A DNA stretch of 64,000 nucleotides, taken from Thermococcus sp. M36 (GTDB lineage: Archaea; Methanobacteriota_B; Thermococci; Thermococcales; Thermococcaceae). Positions 41,458 to 52,378 of the stretch are shown one piece after another. Position 1 is the stretch's first letter. Each line of letters begins with the position of its first letter. The DNA lies in assembly GCF_012027355.1 (NCBI RefSeq), contig NZ_SNUH01000001.1:930001-994000 (forward strand), read 5' to 3'. Below the pieces are notes generated by a model that worked only from the letters and a program-made list of their open reading frames with translations, had not been told where the DNA came from and made no database searches. Both the position numbers and the translations under genes were made by a program.

Positions 41458-42149
41458 TGTTCGTCGTAATAATGGGTGCAGGGAGGGTCGGCTACCTCGT
41501 GGCCAAGATGCTCGAGGAGGACGGCCACGACGTCACCATAATAGAAATGAACAAGGAGCGTGCCAAAGAGCTCTCCCTGCTCATCAACGGCCTCGTCATT
41601 GAGGGCGACGCGACGGATCCGAAGACCCTTGAGGAGGCCAACATAAAGCAGGCCGACGCGTTTGCGGCTTTAACGGGCAAGGACGATGCCAACCTGCTTG
41701 CCTGCATACTGGCGAAGCACCTCAACCCAAAGATCAAGACGTCGCTCAGGATAAGCAACCCCCAGAACAGGCGCATCTTTGAGGAGGTAACGGACCTTAA
41801 GAGGTACTTTGATTTCGTCATAAGCCCCGAGGAAATAGCGGCAGAGTACATAAGCAGAAACATAGTCACGCCGGGCTTTGACAGGGTTCTGTTCCCCAAG
41901 GAGGGCGCCGAGATAGTGCGCTTCATGATAGACGGAGACAGCGACATAGCCGGGAAACTGGTCAGGGACATACGGCTCCCCAGGGACGCCCTTATGGTGG
42001 CGGTCTACGACGAGAAGGGCAACCTGATAATACCGTCCGGCGACACCAAGCTCCCCGAAAAGGGACAGCTCATAATCTTTGCTAAGAACAGTGTCCTTGA
42101 CGATGTGAAGAGGCTCCTGGAAAAGAAAAAGCCGGAGAAGAAGGGCTAA
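41457..42149 (+). CDS. TrkA-type potassium channel regulatory subunit (RCK domain)
   Basis: 230 residues: FVVIMGAGRVGYLVAKMLEE is the RCK_N NAD-binding motif, IEGDATDPKTLEEANI and FAALTGKDDANLLACILAK follow, and residues 140-220 are an RCK_C (TrkA-C) domain. It gates a K+ channel or TrkH-type transporter in response to nucleotides; no channel gene lies next to it. Translation is coupled to secD (TGATG), although the functional link is unclear. Confidence 0.9.
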   Translation: MFVVIMGAGRVGYLVAKMLEEDGHDVTIIEMNKERAKELSLLINGLVIEGDATDPKTLEEANIKQADAFAALTGKDDANLLACILAKHLNPKIKTSLRISNPQNRRIFEEVTDLKRYFDFVISPEEIAAEYISRNIVTPGFDRVLFPKEGAEIVRFMIDGDSDIAGKLVRDIRLPRDALMVAVYDEKGNLIIPSGDTKLPEKGQLIIFAKNSVLDDVKRLLEKKKPEKKG

Positions 42150-42156
42150 CATGATA

Positions 42157-42194
42157 TTTTTTTTCAACTTTTGTGTCCGATCATCACTTTTTTT
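42157..42194 (+). terminator. Double oligo-T terminator before the ATP synthase operon
   Basis: Eight T at 42157-42164 and seven T at 42188-42194, just after the stop of the TrkA-like gene and before the TATA box of the atp operon. Confidence 0.7.
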
Positions 42195-42224
42195 CGCAGG
42201 ATATACGAAGCTGAGGCCAAAAAC

Positions 42225-42232
42225 TATTTAAA
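42225..42232 (+). promoter_or_regulatory. TATA box of the A-type ATP synthase operon
   Basis: TATTTAAA lies 64 bases before the atpH ATG; transcription should start near 42250, leaving a leader of roughly 45 bases with GGGGGG as ribosome binding site. Confidence 0.6.
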
Positions 42233-42295
42233 CCAATTAGGGAAGCCAAAGTTGGCGTGAGGGAGACCTGTTTTAGGGTCATTGGGGGGCTAATC

Positions 42296-42607
42296 ATGGA
42301 GGACGTCATCAAACAGATTGTGGATGCCGAGAAGCGGGCCGAGGAGAGGATTGAACAGGCCAAGGAGGACGCTAAGGCTATTGTCCTCAAAGCGAGGGAG
42401 GAGGCCAAGCTCCTCGAAAAGAAAATAATCGAGGACGCCGAGAAGAAGGCCATGGAGCTCGTTGAGAAGGCCCGCGCCGAAGGCGAAGAAGAGGCCAGAA
42501 AGATCCTTGAGGAGGGCGAGAAGGAGATCGAGGGCCTCAAGGTCAGGGCCACCAACAACTTTGAAAAGGCGATCTCTGCGGGAATAGCGCTCGTGAGAGG
42601 GAGCTAA
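42296..42607 (+). CDS. atpH: A-type ATP synthase subunit H
   Basis: 103 residues from ATG 42296 (MEDVIKQIVDAEKRAEERIE); the GTG further upstream is rejected by family length. Nearly the whole chain is an Ala/Glu/Lys-rich helix with the right-handed coiled-coil pattern of peripheral-stalk subunits. It pairs with subunit E to form the stator linking the A1 head to subunit I. First gene of the nine-gene operon; one base separates it from atpI. Confidence 0.92.
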   Translation: MEDVIKQIVDAEKRAEERIEQAKEDAKAIVLKAREEAKLLEKKIIEDAEKKAMELVEKARAEGEEEARKILEEGEKEIEGLKVRATNNFEKAISAGIALVRGS

Positions 42608-42608
42608 G

Positions 42609-44594
42609 ATGTTCCGTCCGGAGGAGATGGTAAAGGTAGAGGTCATAACCCTCAACAGGTACAAGGACTCCCTCCTCACGTACCTCCACGAGCATGGGGC
42701 CGTTGAAATAAGGGAGATCGATGTTGACGTCGCCCAGAAGGACTCACCCAACGAGTACCACCGCAAGGCCGCCTCGTACAGCATAACGATTTCGAGGCTC
42801 GTCGACTTCCTCAAGGCCTACAGAAAGACCTCCGGTGGGGGGATAAAGGGTTTCATCTTTCCGAAGGAAAAGGCGAAGAAAAAGTACCGCTACGAGGGCA
42901 TCGAGAAGCTCATAAAGGACGTTGAAGCGTTCCTTGCCCAGGTCGAGCCCGAGATAAAGGCTGTGGAAGGCAAGATAACCACGACTCAGGCCGAGATAGA
43001 AAGGATCAAGCAGGACATTGCCGTGCTTGAGCTCCTGTCTTCGATTGACCTTGATGTTTCCTACCTCAGGCCTACGGATATGCTCGAAATAGTTGTCGGA
43101 ACCGTTGACAGGAACAAGTTCGGGCCGCTTGTTGAGGAAGTCCGGCGCATCACTGAGGGCAGGATCGTAGTGGTTTCAAGGGAGTTCAAGGACAAGGTTT
43201 TGGCGGTTTTCGCCTTCCTCAGACGGGACTACGATAAGGTAAACCCCGTCCTCGCCAAGTACTCCCTGGAGAGGGTGGAGATCCCGGAGGGTGCGGGGAC
43301 CCCGAGGGAACTTATTGCCGAATACGAGGAGAGGCTTCGCAGGAAGGAGGAGGAGCTTGAAAACGCCAGAAAGGACGCCCAGATGCTGGCCGAGAAGTAC
43401 TACGACGACGTGGTTTTCTACAGGGAGCTCATGGAGAACGAACGTGACAAGGCATCTGTTCTCCCGATGCTGGCCAGAACCAACATGACTTTTGCGCTGA
43501 CTGGATGGCTTCCCAGGAGCAGCGTTCAGGACGTGCTTAGTGGCCTCAGGAAGATCACAGGGGGGACCGTTTACATCAATATCCGCGAACCTGCCGAGGA
43601 GGAGCTCGACGAGGTTCCGATAAAGCTGAGGAACCCTGCATGGGCCAGGCCCTTTGAGATGCTTACCGAAATGTATGGAATGCCCAAGTACAACGAGGTC
43701 GACCCTACACCGATAATAACCTTCACGTACTCGTTCTTCTTCGGTTTCATGCTCACGGACTTTATGTACGGCCTTATCATAGGCATAATAGCTGCACTCC
43801 TCGTTAAGGGGCACAGGAAGTTCAACGACGGCACCTACAAGTTCGCCTACACACTCCTGTGGAGTGCCGTTTTCACGATGCTCATGGGAATAGTATTTGG
43901 CAGCTATTTCGGTAACGCCCTCGACATGGCGGGCTTCACCGTTCCGAGGGTCTGGGACACCTTCACCGACGCCCTCGTAGTCCTCCAGCTTGCACTGGCG
44001 ATAGGCCTTGCCCACCTCTTCACCGGCTATACCGTGGGCTTCATTGTCCGCTTTAAGAACGGAGACAGGATCGGTGCAGTGACCGAGCAGCTTTCATGGA
44101 TGCTGGTGATAGTCGGTGTCACCATGCTGGCACTCAGCCTCAGCAACCCTGCACTGGGTATCCCCGGAAAGGTGCTCTTCGGCCTGGGCTTTGTGCTCTT
44201 CATGGTGTCTGAGTTCATGAGCGACCTTCCTCTTCCGATGAAGCTTCTCATGACGATCTCGGACTTCTTCGGCTTCGTCGGTAGCTGGCTCAGCTACGCA
44301 AGGCTCATGGCGCTCGCACTGGCGACTGCGGGAATAGCGATGGTCATCAACATCCTCACCCAGATGATATGGGGCATAAGCATAGGTCCCGTTCCAATCG
44401 GCATAGTCATAGGCCTCATACTTTTTATCGGCGGCCAGCTGTTCTCGGTTGCCATCAACGCCCTCGGGGCGTTCGTACACTCGCTCCGTCTCCAGTACGT
44501 TGAATTTTTCGGGACGTTCTACTCAGGTGAAGGTAAACCCTTTGAGCCCTTCAGGGCAAAAAGAGAAGTTTCCGAGCTGGAGTTTGAAGCTTAA
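42609..44594 (+). CDS. atpI: A-type ATP synthase subunit I (a-type stator subunit)
   Basis: 661 residues. The N-terminal 340 are cytoplasmic with long coiled coils (VEKAFLAQVEPEIKAVEGK-like stretch). Then eight helices follow: FSFFFGFMLTDFMYGLIIGI, GIVFGSYFGNALD, and GSWLSYARLMALALATAGIA containing the essential arginine, and ALGAFVHSLRLQYVEFFGTF. It carries the two ion half-channels facing the K ring. Confidence 0.95.
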   Translation: MFRPEEMVKVEVITLNRYKDSLLTYLHEHGAVEIREIDVDVAQKDSPNEYHRKAASYSITISRLVDFLKAYRKTSGGGIKGFIFPKEKAKKKYRYEGIEKLIKDVEAFLAQVEPEIKAVEGKITTTQAEIERIKQDIAVLELLSSIDLDVSYLRPTDMLEIVVGTVDRNKFGPLVEEVRRITEGRIVVVSREFKDKVLAVFAFLRRDYDKVNPVLAKYSLERVEIPEGAGTPRELIAEYEERLRRKEEELENARKDAQMLAEKYYDDVVFYRELMENERDKASVLPMLARTNMTFALTGWLPRSSVQDVLSGLRKITGGTVYINIREPAEEELDEVPIKLRNPAWARPFEMLTEMYGMPKYNEVDPTPIITFTYSFFFGFMLTDFMYGLIIGIIAALLVKGHRKFNDGTYKFAYTLLWSAVFTMLMGIVFGSYFGNALDMAGFTVPRVWDTFTDALVVLQLALAIGLAHLFTGYTVGFIVRFKNGDRIGAVTEQLSWMLVIVGVTMLALSLSNPALGIPGKVLFGLGFVLFMVSEFMSDLPLPMKLLMTISDFFGFVGSWLSYARLMALALATAGIAMVINILTQMIWGISIGPVPIGIVIGLILFIGGQLFSVAINALGAFVHSLRLQYVEFFGTFYSGEGKPFEPFRAKREVSELEFEA

Positions 44595-44606
44595 GGAGGT
44601 GCATGA

Positions 44607-45098
<492 letters not shown>

Positions 45099-45135
45099 CT
45101 CCGTCCAACTTTCTTTAATTCAAGGGGGAAGGAGG

Positions 45136-45747
45136 ATGGAAGGGGCAGAGCTGATCATTCAGGAGATAAACAGGGAGGCCGAGCAGAAAATACAGTACAT
45201 ACTCAGTGAGGCCAAAGACGAGGCGGAGAAGATCAAGGCCGAGGCCAGGAAAAGGGCCGAGGCGAGGGCCGAGTGGATACTCAGGAAGGCCCAGACCCAA
45301 GCCGAGACTGAGAGACAGCGCATAATAGCAAACGCCCGCCTTGAGGTCAGAAAGAAGCGCCTAGAGGTTCAGGAAGCCCTCATTCAGGAGGTAATTTTGG
45401 CGCTCCGTGAGAGGCTCTCGGAGCTCCCTGAGGAAGAGTACTTCCCGATACTCGTTGACCTGGCGGCAAAGGCCGTTGAAGAGCTTGGATCCGAGAGCAT
45501 TGTTATCAGGTCAAACGGGAGAACGCTGGAGCTCCTTAAAACGAGGTTTGAGGAGTTTGCAGGGGCCCTTGCAGAGAGGGTCGGGAGGGACGTTGAGATC
45601 CGCCTCGGGGAGGAGGTGCAGACCATAGGCGGCGTCCTCGTGGAGGTCCCCGATGGGTCGGTCAGGGTTGACAACACCTTTGAGGCCAGGATAGAGAGGT
45701 TTGAGAGCGAGCTCAGGGCAGAGATAGCCAAGGCTCTCTTCGGGTGA
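45136..45747 (+). CDS. atpE: A-type ATP synthase subunit E
   Basis: 203 residues: an N-terminal helix rich in Ala, Glu and Arg (AEKIKAEARKRAEARAEWIL) forms the peripheral stalk with H, and a C-terminal globular domain (EVQTIGGVLVEVPDGSVRVD) attaches to the catalytic head. GGGGGAAGGAGG precedes the ATG. Its stop overlaps the upstream region of atpC. Confidence 0.94.
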   Translation: MEGAELIIQEINREAEQKIQYILSEAKDEAEKIKAEARKRAEARAEWILRKAQTQAETERQRIIANARLEVRKKRLEVQEALIQEVILALRERLSELPEEEYFPILVDLAAKAVEELGSESIVIRSNGRTLELLKTRFEEFAGALAERVGRDVEIRLGEEVQTIGGVLVEVPDGSVRVDNTFEARIERFESELRAEIAKALFG

Positions 45748-45752
45748 GGGGA

Positions 45753-46853
45753 ATGGAACCAGGAGCGGTGAGCGGAATACTTGACACGACCCTCGCGGTG
45801 GTCTTTACCTGGGTCGGCTACAAGACCGCAAGGATAGTCTGGAAGTACACCCCCTATTCATACCCCAACGCCAGGATAAAGGCAATGGAGGCAAAGCTCC
45901 TGAGCGAGCAGAGGTTCAACGAGCTCGCCGAGAGCAGGACGCTCCAGAACTTCGTCGTTGGCTTAGAGGACACCGACTACAAGGACTACCTCTCGGACGT
46001 CTCAGGGTACACGTTGGGGGAGATAGAGAGGGCCCTGGAGAAGGCCCTGGCCGGGACTTATGAGCTTATGGTCAAGATCCTCCCGAAGAGGGTGAGCCCG
46101 TTCTTTAAGTTGATGCTTGAGGAGTGGGACGTCAGAAACGTGGCGAACGTCGTCAAGGCCAAGCTCTCGGGGGAACCGGCGAGTGATTACGTCATAGAGA
46201 TAGGCTCAATGCTCCCGAAGGTCAGGGCTATGGCCGACGCCAAGACGATGGAGGAGATACTCGTCATACTCGAGGGCACTCCCTACGAGGAACCGTATCA
46301 GAGGCTCATACTTGGTGAGATATCGGCCAAGGAGTTCGAGACGGAGCTCTACAGGATGCATTACGGCAAGCTTCTAGGCTATGCCCTCTCAAAGAAGGAC
46401 GACGAGAGGATCATCCTTGAGGAGTTCGTCAGGCTCAGGATAGACAGGATCAACCTCCTCACGGTTCTCAGGGCCAAGGCAGCAGGTATGCCTGCGGAGG
46501 CGATAAGGCCCCTCCTAATCCCCGGCGGCACCGTGAAACTTGAGCCGCTCATGCACGTCGAGGACCTCAGCATGGCCCTTGCCGAGCTCGATTCCACCAA
46601 GTACGGCAAGGTCATCAGGGACGTCCGGGACGAGGTTGAAAGGGATCTGAGCGCCCTTGAAAGGGCCCTTGAGAGGCACATCCTTGAGAGGCTGAACGAG
46701 CTCAACAGGTTCTACCCGCTCAGCGTCGCGGCACCGCTCAGCTACATACTCCAGAAGGAGAGAGAAGTGCGGAAGCTCAGGGCGATAGCCAAGCTGATCG
46801 AGGACGGGGTTCACCCCGAGAGGATAAAGGAGCTCGTGGGTGATGTCGCATGA
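45753..46853 (+). CDS. atpC: A-type ATP synthase subunit C (d-type)
   Basis: 366 residues, entirely helical, with three repeated funnel domains. It starts at ATG 45753 ([11 protein letters not shown]) behind GGGTGAGGGG; the GTG nine bases earlier is less likely. It couples the central stalk (D, F) to the K ring. Conserved stretches include [20 protein letters not shown] and [20 protein letters not shown]. The stop overlaps atpF by four bases. Confidence 0.93.
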   Translation: MEPGAVSGILDTTLAVVFTWVGYKTARIVWKYTPYSYPNARIKAMEAKLLSEQRFNELAESRTLQNFVVGLEDTDYKDYLSDVSGYTLGEIERALEKALAGTYELMVKILPKRVSPFFKLMLEEWDVRNVANVVKAKLSGEPASDYVIEIGSMLPKVRAMADAKTMEEILVILEGTPYEEPYQRLILGEISAKEFETELYRMHYGKLLGYALSKKDDERIILEEFVRLRIDRINLLTVLRAKAAGMPAEAIRPLLIPGGTVKLEPLMHVEDLSMALAELDSTKYGKVIRDVRDEVERDLSALERALERHILERLNELNRFYPLSVAAPLSYILQKEREVRKLRAIAKLIEDGVHPERIKELVGDVA

Positions 46854-47158
46854 AGATAGCAGTGCTTGGGGACAAGGATACTGCTCTGGGATTCAAGCTG
46901 GCGGGGGCCCATGAGGTCTACTCCTTTGAGGACACCCCCCTGGACATGGAGAGGCTCAGTAACAAGCTGAAGGAGCTCGTTGAAAGGGGCGATGTGGGTA
47001 TAATTCTGATAACCGAGAGGTTCCTCCAGAAGGTTGACGTACCTGACGTTGAGCTTCCGATCATCCTTCAGGTGCCGGACAAGTCCGGCTCCAAGTTCGG
47101 CGAAGAGGCCATCAAGGAGATAGTTAGGAGGGCAATTGGTGTTGATCTGAAGAGGTGA
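46850..47158 (+). CDS. atpF: A-type ATP synthase subunit F
   Basis: 102 residues with a Rossmann-like fold: [20 protein letters not shown], then [15 protein letters not shown] and a C-terminal helix ([14 protein letters not shown]) that contacts the rotor shaft. It binds subunit D in the central stalk. It starts within the last codons of atpC (ATGA overlap) and ends six bases before atpA. Confidence 0.94.
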   Translation: MKIAVLGDKDTALGFKLAGAHEVYSFEDTPLDMERLSNKLKELVERGDVGIILITERFLQKVDVPDVELPIILQVPDKSGSKFGEEAIKEIVRRAIGVDLKR

Positions 47159-47164
47159 GGGGAA

Positions 47165-48922
47165 ATGGGAAGGATAATTCGCGTTACCGGTCCACTCGTC
47201 GTTGCCGACGGAATGAAAGGCTCGAAGATGTACGAGGTCGTCCGCGTCGGCGAAATGGGTCTCATAGGAGAAATCATCCGCCTTGAGGGAGACAAAGCGG
47301 TCATCCAGGTCTACGAGGAGACGGCAGGTATAAGACCGGGCGAGCCGGTCGAGGGAACCGGCGCTTCCCTGAGCGTCGAGCTCGGTCCCGGACTTCTCAC
47401 CGCGATGTACGACGGTATCCAGAGGCCGCTCGAAGTGCTCCGTGAGCTCAGCGGCGACTTCATTGCTAGGGGCCTCACCGCCCCGGCTCTGCCCAGGGAC
47501 AAGAAGTGGCACTTCACCCCGAAGGTCAAGGTCGGAGATAAGGTTACCGGCGGCGACATTCTCGGTGTCGTCCCGGAGACCAGCATCATCGAGCACAGAA
47601 TCCTCGTCCCGCCGTGGGTCGAGGGCGAGATAATCGAGATAGCTGAAGAGGGCGACTACACCATCGAAGAGGTCATAGCCAAGGTCAAGAAGCCGGACGG
47701 GGGCATAGAGGAGCTGAAGATGTACCACAAATGGCCGGTTCGTGTCAAGAGACCGTACAAGAGGAAGCTCCCGCCCGAGGTTCCGCTCATCACTGGACAG
47801 AGGACGATAGATACCTTCTTCTCCCAGGCCAAGGGTGGAACCGCTGCCATTCCAGGTCCGTTCGGTTCAGGAAAGACCGTCACCCAGCACCAGCTGGCGA
47901 AGTGGAGCGACGCCCAGGTGGTTGTTTACATCGGATGCGGTGAGCGCGGAAACGAGATGACCGACGTCCTTGAGGAGTTCCCGAAGCTCAAGGACCCGAA
48001 GACCGGGAAGCCGCTCATGGAGAGGACGGTTCTCATAGCCAACACCTCGAACATGCCGGTCGCGGCAAGGGAGGCGTCCATCTACACCGGAATCACCATC
48101 GCTGAGTACTTCAGGGACATGGGCTACGACGTCGCTCTCATGGCAGACTCGACGAGCAGGTGGGCGGAGGCCCTTCGTGAAATCTCCGGTCGTCTTGAGG
48201 AGATGCCGGGTGAGGAAGGTTACCCTGCCTACCTCGCGAGCAAGATAGCGGAGTTCTACGAGCGTGCCGGCCGTGTAGTCACCCTCGGAAGCGATGAGAG
48301 GATTGGAAGCGTTTCCGTCATAGGTGCCGTTTCACCGCCCGGTGGAGACTTCAGCGAGCCCGTCGTCCAGAACACCCTCCGTGTCGTCAAGGTATTCTGG
48401 GCGCTCGATGCCGACCTTGCTCGTAGGAGGCACTTCCCGGCAATCAACTGGCTCAGGAGCTACTCGCTTTACGTAGACTCGATACAGGGCTGGTGGGAGC
48501 AGAACGTTGACCCCGAGTGGAGGAAGATGCGTGACACGGCAATGGCGCTCCTCCAGAAGGAGGCGGAACTGCAGGAGATCGTCCGTATCGTCGGTCCGGA
48601 CGCGTTGCCCGACAGGGAGAAGGCGGTGCTCATAGTCACAAGGATGCTCCGTGAGGACTACCTCCAGCAGGATGCATTCGACGAGGTCGACACCTACTGC
48701 CCGCCGAAGAAGCAGGTCACCATGATGAGGGTTATCCTCAACTTCTACGAGAAGACCATGGAGGCCGTCGACAGGGGCGTCCCCGTTGACGAGATAGCCA
48801 AGCTCCCGGTCAGGGAGAAGATAGGCCGTATGAAGTTCGAGCCTGACGTCGAAAAGGTTGCCGCGCTTATAGACGAGACCAACACACAGTTCGAGGAGCT
48901 GTTTAAGAAGTACGGGGCGTGA
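47165..48922 (+). CDS. atpA: A-type ATP synthase catalytic subunit A
   Basis: 585 residues. Beta-barrel N-terminus, a non-homologous region insert (residues about 110-190), the A-type P-loop [14 protein letters not shown] around residue 235, then the GER arm in [35 protein letters not shown], and a helical C-terminus. Uninterrupted by an intein. It catalyses ATP synthesis or hydrolysis at the A/B interface. Confidence 0.97.
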   Translation: MGRIIRVTGPLVVADGMKGSKMYEVVRVGEMGLIGEIIRLEGDKAVIQVYEETAGIRPGEPVEGTGASLSVELGPGLLTAMYDGIQRPLEVLRELSGDFIARGLTAPALPRDKKWHFTPKVKVGDKVTGGDILGVVPETSIIEHRILVPPWVEGEIIEIAEEGDYTIEEVIAKVKKPDGGIEELKMYHKWPVRVKRPYKRKLPPEVPLITGQRTIDTFFSQAKGGTAAIPGPFGSGKTVTQHQLAKWSDAQVVVYIGCGERGNEMTDVLEEFPKLKDPKTGKPLMERTVLIANTSNMPVAAREASIYTGITIAEYFRDMGYDVALMADSTSRWAEALREISGRLEEMPGEEGYPAYLASKIAEFYERAGRVVTLGSDERIGSVSVIGAVSPPGGDFSEPVVQNTLRVVKVFWALDADLARRRHFPAINWLRSYSLYVDSIQGWWEQNVDPEWRKMRDTAMALLQKEAELQEIVRIVGPDALPDREKAVLIVTRMLREDYLQQDAFDEVDTYCPPKKQVTMMRVILNFYEKTMEAVDRGVPVDEIAKLPVREKIGRMKFEPDVEKVAALIDETNTQFEELFKKYGA

Positions 48923-48927
48923 TGCTG

Positions 48928-50319
48928 ATGCCGGGAATGGAGTACTCGACCGTTAGCAAGATTTACGGTCCGCTCATGATAGTCCAGGGAGTCAAGGGCG
49001 TCACCTACGGTGAGGTCGTCGAGATAGAGACCGAAAGCGGGGAGAAGAGGAAGGGCCAGGTCCTTGAGGCAAGGCAGGACATGGCCATCGTCCAGGTCTT
49101 CGAGGGCACTAGGGATCTCGACATAAAGACCACCCGCGTTCGCTTTACAGGCGAGACCCTCAAGGTGCCCGTCAGCATGGACATGCTCGGCAGGGTCTTC
49201 AACGGCATTGGCAGGCCCATAGACGGCGGTCCGGAGATCATCCCCGAGGACAGGCGCGACGTCCACGGTGCCCCGCTCAACCCAGTCGCAAGGGCCTACC
49301 CGAGGGACTTCATCCAGACCGGTGTCTCGGCCATAGACGGTATGAACACCCTCGTTCGCGGCCAGAAGCTCCCTATATTCAGCGGTTCCGGTCTTCCACA
49401 CAACATGCTTGCTGCACAGATAGCGAGGCAGGCGAAGGTTCTCGGCGAGGAGGAGCAGTTCGCCGTCGTCTTTGCCGCGATGGGTATTACCTACGAGGAG
49501 GCCAACTTTTTCAAGAAGAGCTTCGAGGAGACCGGTGCCATAGAGAGGGCCGTCCTCTTCCTCAACCTCGCCGACGACCCGGCCATCGAGAGAATCATCA
49601 CACCGCGTATGGCCCTCACCGTGGCTGAATACCTCGCCTTCGACTACGACATGCAGGTTCTGGTCATCCTCACCGACATGACCAACTACGCCGAGGCCCT
49701 CCGTGAGATTTCCGCGGCGAGGGAAGAGGTTCCAGGAAGGCGCGGTTATCCGGGCTACATGTACACCGATTTAGCCACCATCTACGAGCGTGCCGGCCGT
49801 GTGAGGGGAAGAAAGGGTTCGATAACCCAGATGCCAATCCTCACCATGCCCGACGACGACATCACCCACCCGATTCCGGACCTCACCGGTTACATCACTG
49901 AGGGCCAGATAGTCCTCAGCAGGGAGCTGCACAGAAAGGGCATCTATCCGCCCATTGACGTTCTGCCCTCGCTCAGCCGTCTGATGAAGGACGGTATAGG
50001 TAAGGGCAGGACCAGGGACGATCACCCGCAGCTCAGTCAGCAGCTCTACGCGGCCTACGCTGAGGGCAGGTCTCTGAGAGACCTCGTCGCAGTCGTTGGT
50101 GAGGAAGCCCTTAGCGAGACCGACAGGAAGTACCTCAAGTTCGCCGACCGCTTTGAGAGAGAATTCGTCGCCCAGCGCTACGACGAGGACAGGAGCATAG
50201 AGGAGACCCTCGACCTCGGCTGGGAGCTCCTCGCCGAGCTTCCGGAGAGCGAGCTCAAGCGTGTCAGGAAAGAGTACATCCTCAAGTACCACCCCAAGTA
50301 CAGGAAGAGGGAGGGCTGA
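48928..50319 (+). CDS. atpB: A-type ATP synthase non-catalytic subunit B
   Basis: 463 residues from ATG 48928 ([16 protein letters not shown]), as in Pyrococcus; two earlier in-frame starts overlap atpA. The P-loop is degenerate ([16 protein letters not shown]), normal for B, which binds nucleotide without turnover. [20 protein letters not shown] and [20 protein letters not shown] are conserved. It alternates with A in the hexameric head. Confidence 0.96.
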   Translation: MPGMEYSTVSKIYGPLMIVQGVKGVTYGEVVEIETESGEKRKGQVLEARQDMAIVQVFEGTRDLDIKTTRVRFTGETLKVPVSMDMLGRVFNGIGRPIDGGPEIIPEDRRDVHGAPLNPVARAYPRDFIQTGVSAIDGMNTLVRGQKLPIFSGSGLPHNMLAAQIARQAKVLGEEEQFAVVFAAMGITYEEANFFKKSFEETGAIERAVLFLNLADDPAIERIITPRMALTVAEYLAFDYDMQVLVILTDMTNYAEALREISAAREEVPGRRGYPGYMYTDLATIYERAGRVRGRKGSITQMPILTMPDDDITHPIPDLTGYITEGQIVLSRELHRKGIYPPIDVLPSLSRLMKDGIGKGRTRDDHPQLSQQLYAAYAEGRSLRDLVAVVGEEALSETDRKYLKFADRFEREFVAQRYDEDRSIEETLDLGWELLAELPESELKRVRKEYILKYHPKYRKREG

Positions 50320-50348
50320 CCTCCCCCTTTAACCTTTAGGTGGTCGAG

Positions 50349-51002
50349 ATGGCAGAGCTGCTCAACGTCAAGCCGACCCGTATGGAGCTCCTGAACCTCA
50401 AGAGACGCATTAAGTTAGCCAAGAAGGGTCACAAGCTCCTCAAGGACAAGCAGGACGCCCTCATCATGGAGTTCTTTACCATCTACGACGAGGCCCTAAG
50501 CCTCAGGGAAGAGCTCGGCAGGAAGATGGAGGAAGCCTTCAAGGCCCTCCAGATGGCAGAGATAGACGTCGGCATGCTCAGACTCAGGGAGATAAGCCTC
50601 TCCGTGGAGCCCAACAGGGAGATAGAAATAAAGCGGAGGAACGTTATGGGTGTCTCCGTCCCCCTTATAGAGGCGGAGTCCTTCAGGAGGAGCACCAGCG
50701 ATAGAGGGTACGCCTTCGTCTCCAGTTCGGCAAAGGTCGACCTCGCCGCTGAGAAGTTCGAAGAAGTCCTCGATTTGGCTGTCCGCCTCGCGGAGGTTGA
50801 AGAAACCCTCAAGAGACTCGCCAGAGAGATTGAGGTCACTAAGAGGCGTGTCAATGCGCTTGAATACATCATTATCCCGAGGATGGAAGCTACCGTCAAG
50901 TTCATCAAGCAGCGCCTCGACGAGATGGAGCGCGAGAACTTCTTCAGGCTGAAGAGGGTCAAGGCCCTCATTGAGGCCAGGGCCCAGGCCGAGGGTTCCT
51001 GA
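50349..51002 (+). CDS. atpD: A-type ATP synthase subunit D (central shaft)
   Basis: 217 residues from ATG 50349, behind TAGGTGG; GTG 50340 is rejected. It has the two long antiparallel helices of the rotor shaft: [20 protein letters not shown] at the start, and [20 protein letters not shown] near residue 170. Last gene of the operon. It is followed after 45 bases by alaX, which has its own CTTTTATCC element. Confidence 0.95.
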   Translation: MAELLNVKPTRMELLNLKRRIKLAKKGHKLLKDKQDALIMEFFTIYDEALSLREELGRKMEEAFKALQMAEIDVGMLRLREISLSVEPNREIEIKRRNVMGVSVPLIEAESFRRSTSDRGYAFVSSSAKVDLAAEKFEEVLDLAVRLAEVEETLKRLAREIEVTKRRVNALEYIIIPRMEATVKFIKQRLDEMERENFFRLKRVKALIEARAQAEGS

Positions 51003-51047
51003 CGGCAACCCTTTTATCCCTCCCGCCTATTTTTCTTCGGTGGTGAT

Positions 51048-52271
51048 ATGACGGAGAGGCTGTTCTACAAAAACGCCTACCTCTGGGAGGCCGGTGCGAG
51101 GATTCTGAAGGTCGAGAAAGAAGGTAAAAACGTTGGGGTTCTCCTCGACAGGACAATATTCTATCCCGAAGGAGGGGGCCAGCCTTCGGATAGGGGTATC
51201 ATCGTAGGGGAAGGCTTCAAAATCTTTGTGGACAAGGTTCACGGAAAGGATGAGGTATGGCATGAGGGCAGGCTTGAGGGACGCCTTCCGGAGCCGGGAG
51301 AACCGGTGAGGCTAATTCTCGATGCCGTGTGGAGATACGAAAACATGCGCCAGCACACCGGTCAGCACATCCTTTCGGCGGTCTTCAAAGATCTTTACGA
51401 TGCGAACACGACGGGCTTCCAGATATTCGAGACCCACAACAAAATAGAGATCGACTATTCCGGTGAGCTCACCTGGGAAATCATCTACGAGGTCGAGAGG
51501 AGGGCCAACGGGATAGTGTGGAAGGACCTGTCCGTTCAAGTTGATGTCTATGAAGAGCTCCCCGACGAGTTGAGAAAGAAGCTCAGAAAGGAGCTCTCGG
51601 AAAAGGTTAAGCCCCCGATAAGGATAGTCTCGATCCCCGGCGTCGATGTAATCCCCTGCGGCGGGACTCACGTAAAGAGCACTAAGGAGGTCGGCCTCAT
51701 AAAGGTCGTCAACTTCTACCGCAAGAGCAGGAAGCTGTGGAGGATAGAGTTTGTCTGCGGGAGCAGGGCTCTGAAGTACCTCGATGAACTCCTGGACGAC
51801 TACTGGAAGTCCCTCGACGGGATGCCCAATAAGAACAGGCCGCTCGTCGAGCGCGTAATGGAACTTAAGGGCGAGATGGAGGAGCTTGAAAAAGAGAAGG
51901 ACTCCCTCAGGAAGGCGCTGTGGGAGTGGAAGGCCAAAGCACTGCTTAGCGAGGCTGAGGAAGTCAGGGGCATAAAGGTCGTTGCCCACCTGGAAAAAGC
52001 CCCGATGAAGGACGCCCAGGCCTTCGTGGTCCACCTCGTTGACAAGAACCCCGGCACGGTAGCCCTGTTCGTCGGGGAGAATTACGTCATATTCGCAAAG
52101 AACAAGGGTGTTGATGGTATTTCAATGAACGAACTTTTGAGAGAGGTTCTCTCGAAGGCTGGAGGTGGTGGGGGAGGAAGTGAAGTCCTTGCCAGGGGCG
52201 GAGGGTTCAGGGTTTCTCCGGGGGAGGTTCTCGAGCTAGCCGTTGAGGCTCTCAAACGTCGCCTGGCATGA
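51048..52271 (+). CDS. alaX: Alanyl-tRNA trans-editing protein AlaX, long form
   Basis: 407 residues. The editing core resembles that of Ala[29 protein letters not shown] with zinc histidines, and IPCGGTHVKSTKEVG with Cys and His ligands. A coiled coil follows, then a C-Ala/DHHA1-type tail with SKAGGGGGGSEVLARGG. It hydrolyses mischarged Ser-tRNA-Ala (and possibly Gly). The long form keeps the C-terminal tRNA-binding domain. GGTGGTGAT precedes the ATG. Confidence 0.93.
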   Translation: MTERLFYKNAYLWEAGARILKVEKEGKNVGVLLDRTIFYPEGGGQPSDRGIIVGEGFKIFVDKVHGKDEVWHEGRLEGRLPEPGEPVRLILDAVWRYENMRQHTGQHILSAVFKDLYDANTTGFQIFETHNKIEIDYSGELTWEIIYEVERRANGIVWKDLSVQVDVYEELPDELRKKLRKELSEKVKPPIRIVSIPGVDVIPCGGTHVKSTKEVGLIKVVNFYRKSRKLWRIEFVCGSRALKYLDELLDDYWKSLDGMPNKNRPLVERVMELKGEMEELEKEKDSLRKALWEWKAKALLSEAEEVRGIKVVAHLEKAPMKDAQAFVVHLVDKNPGTVALFVGENYVIFAKNKGVDGISMNELLREVLSKAGGGGGGSEVLARGGGFRVSPGEVLELAVEALKRRLA

Positions 52272-52378
52272 CCCACCTGTTTATCTCCCTTTGAAAGTGT
52301 TCAACTTACTTTTATCCCAGCGTAAAACTTTATAAGCGTTGTTGTGAATTTTTATAGTGCATAGTCAGGATCAGTCCG

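Noticed and set aside
46811-47728. 305-codon minus-strand frame across atpF and atpA
   Set aside because: Antisense to conserved ATP synthase genes, with no independent features.
47165-48922. Intein in atpA
   Set aside because: AtpA carries inteins in some Thermococcales, but this 585-residue frame is of normal length and the P-loop is continuous.
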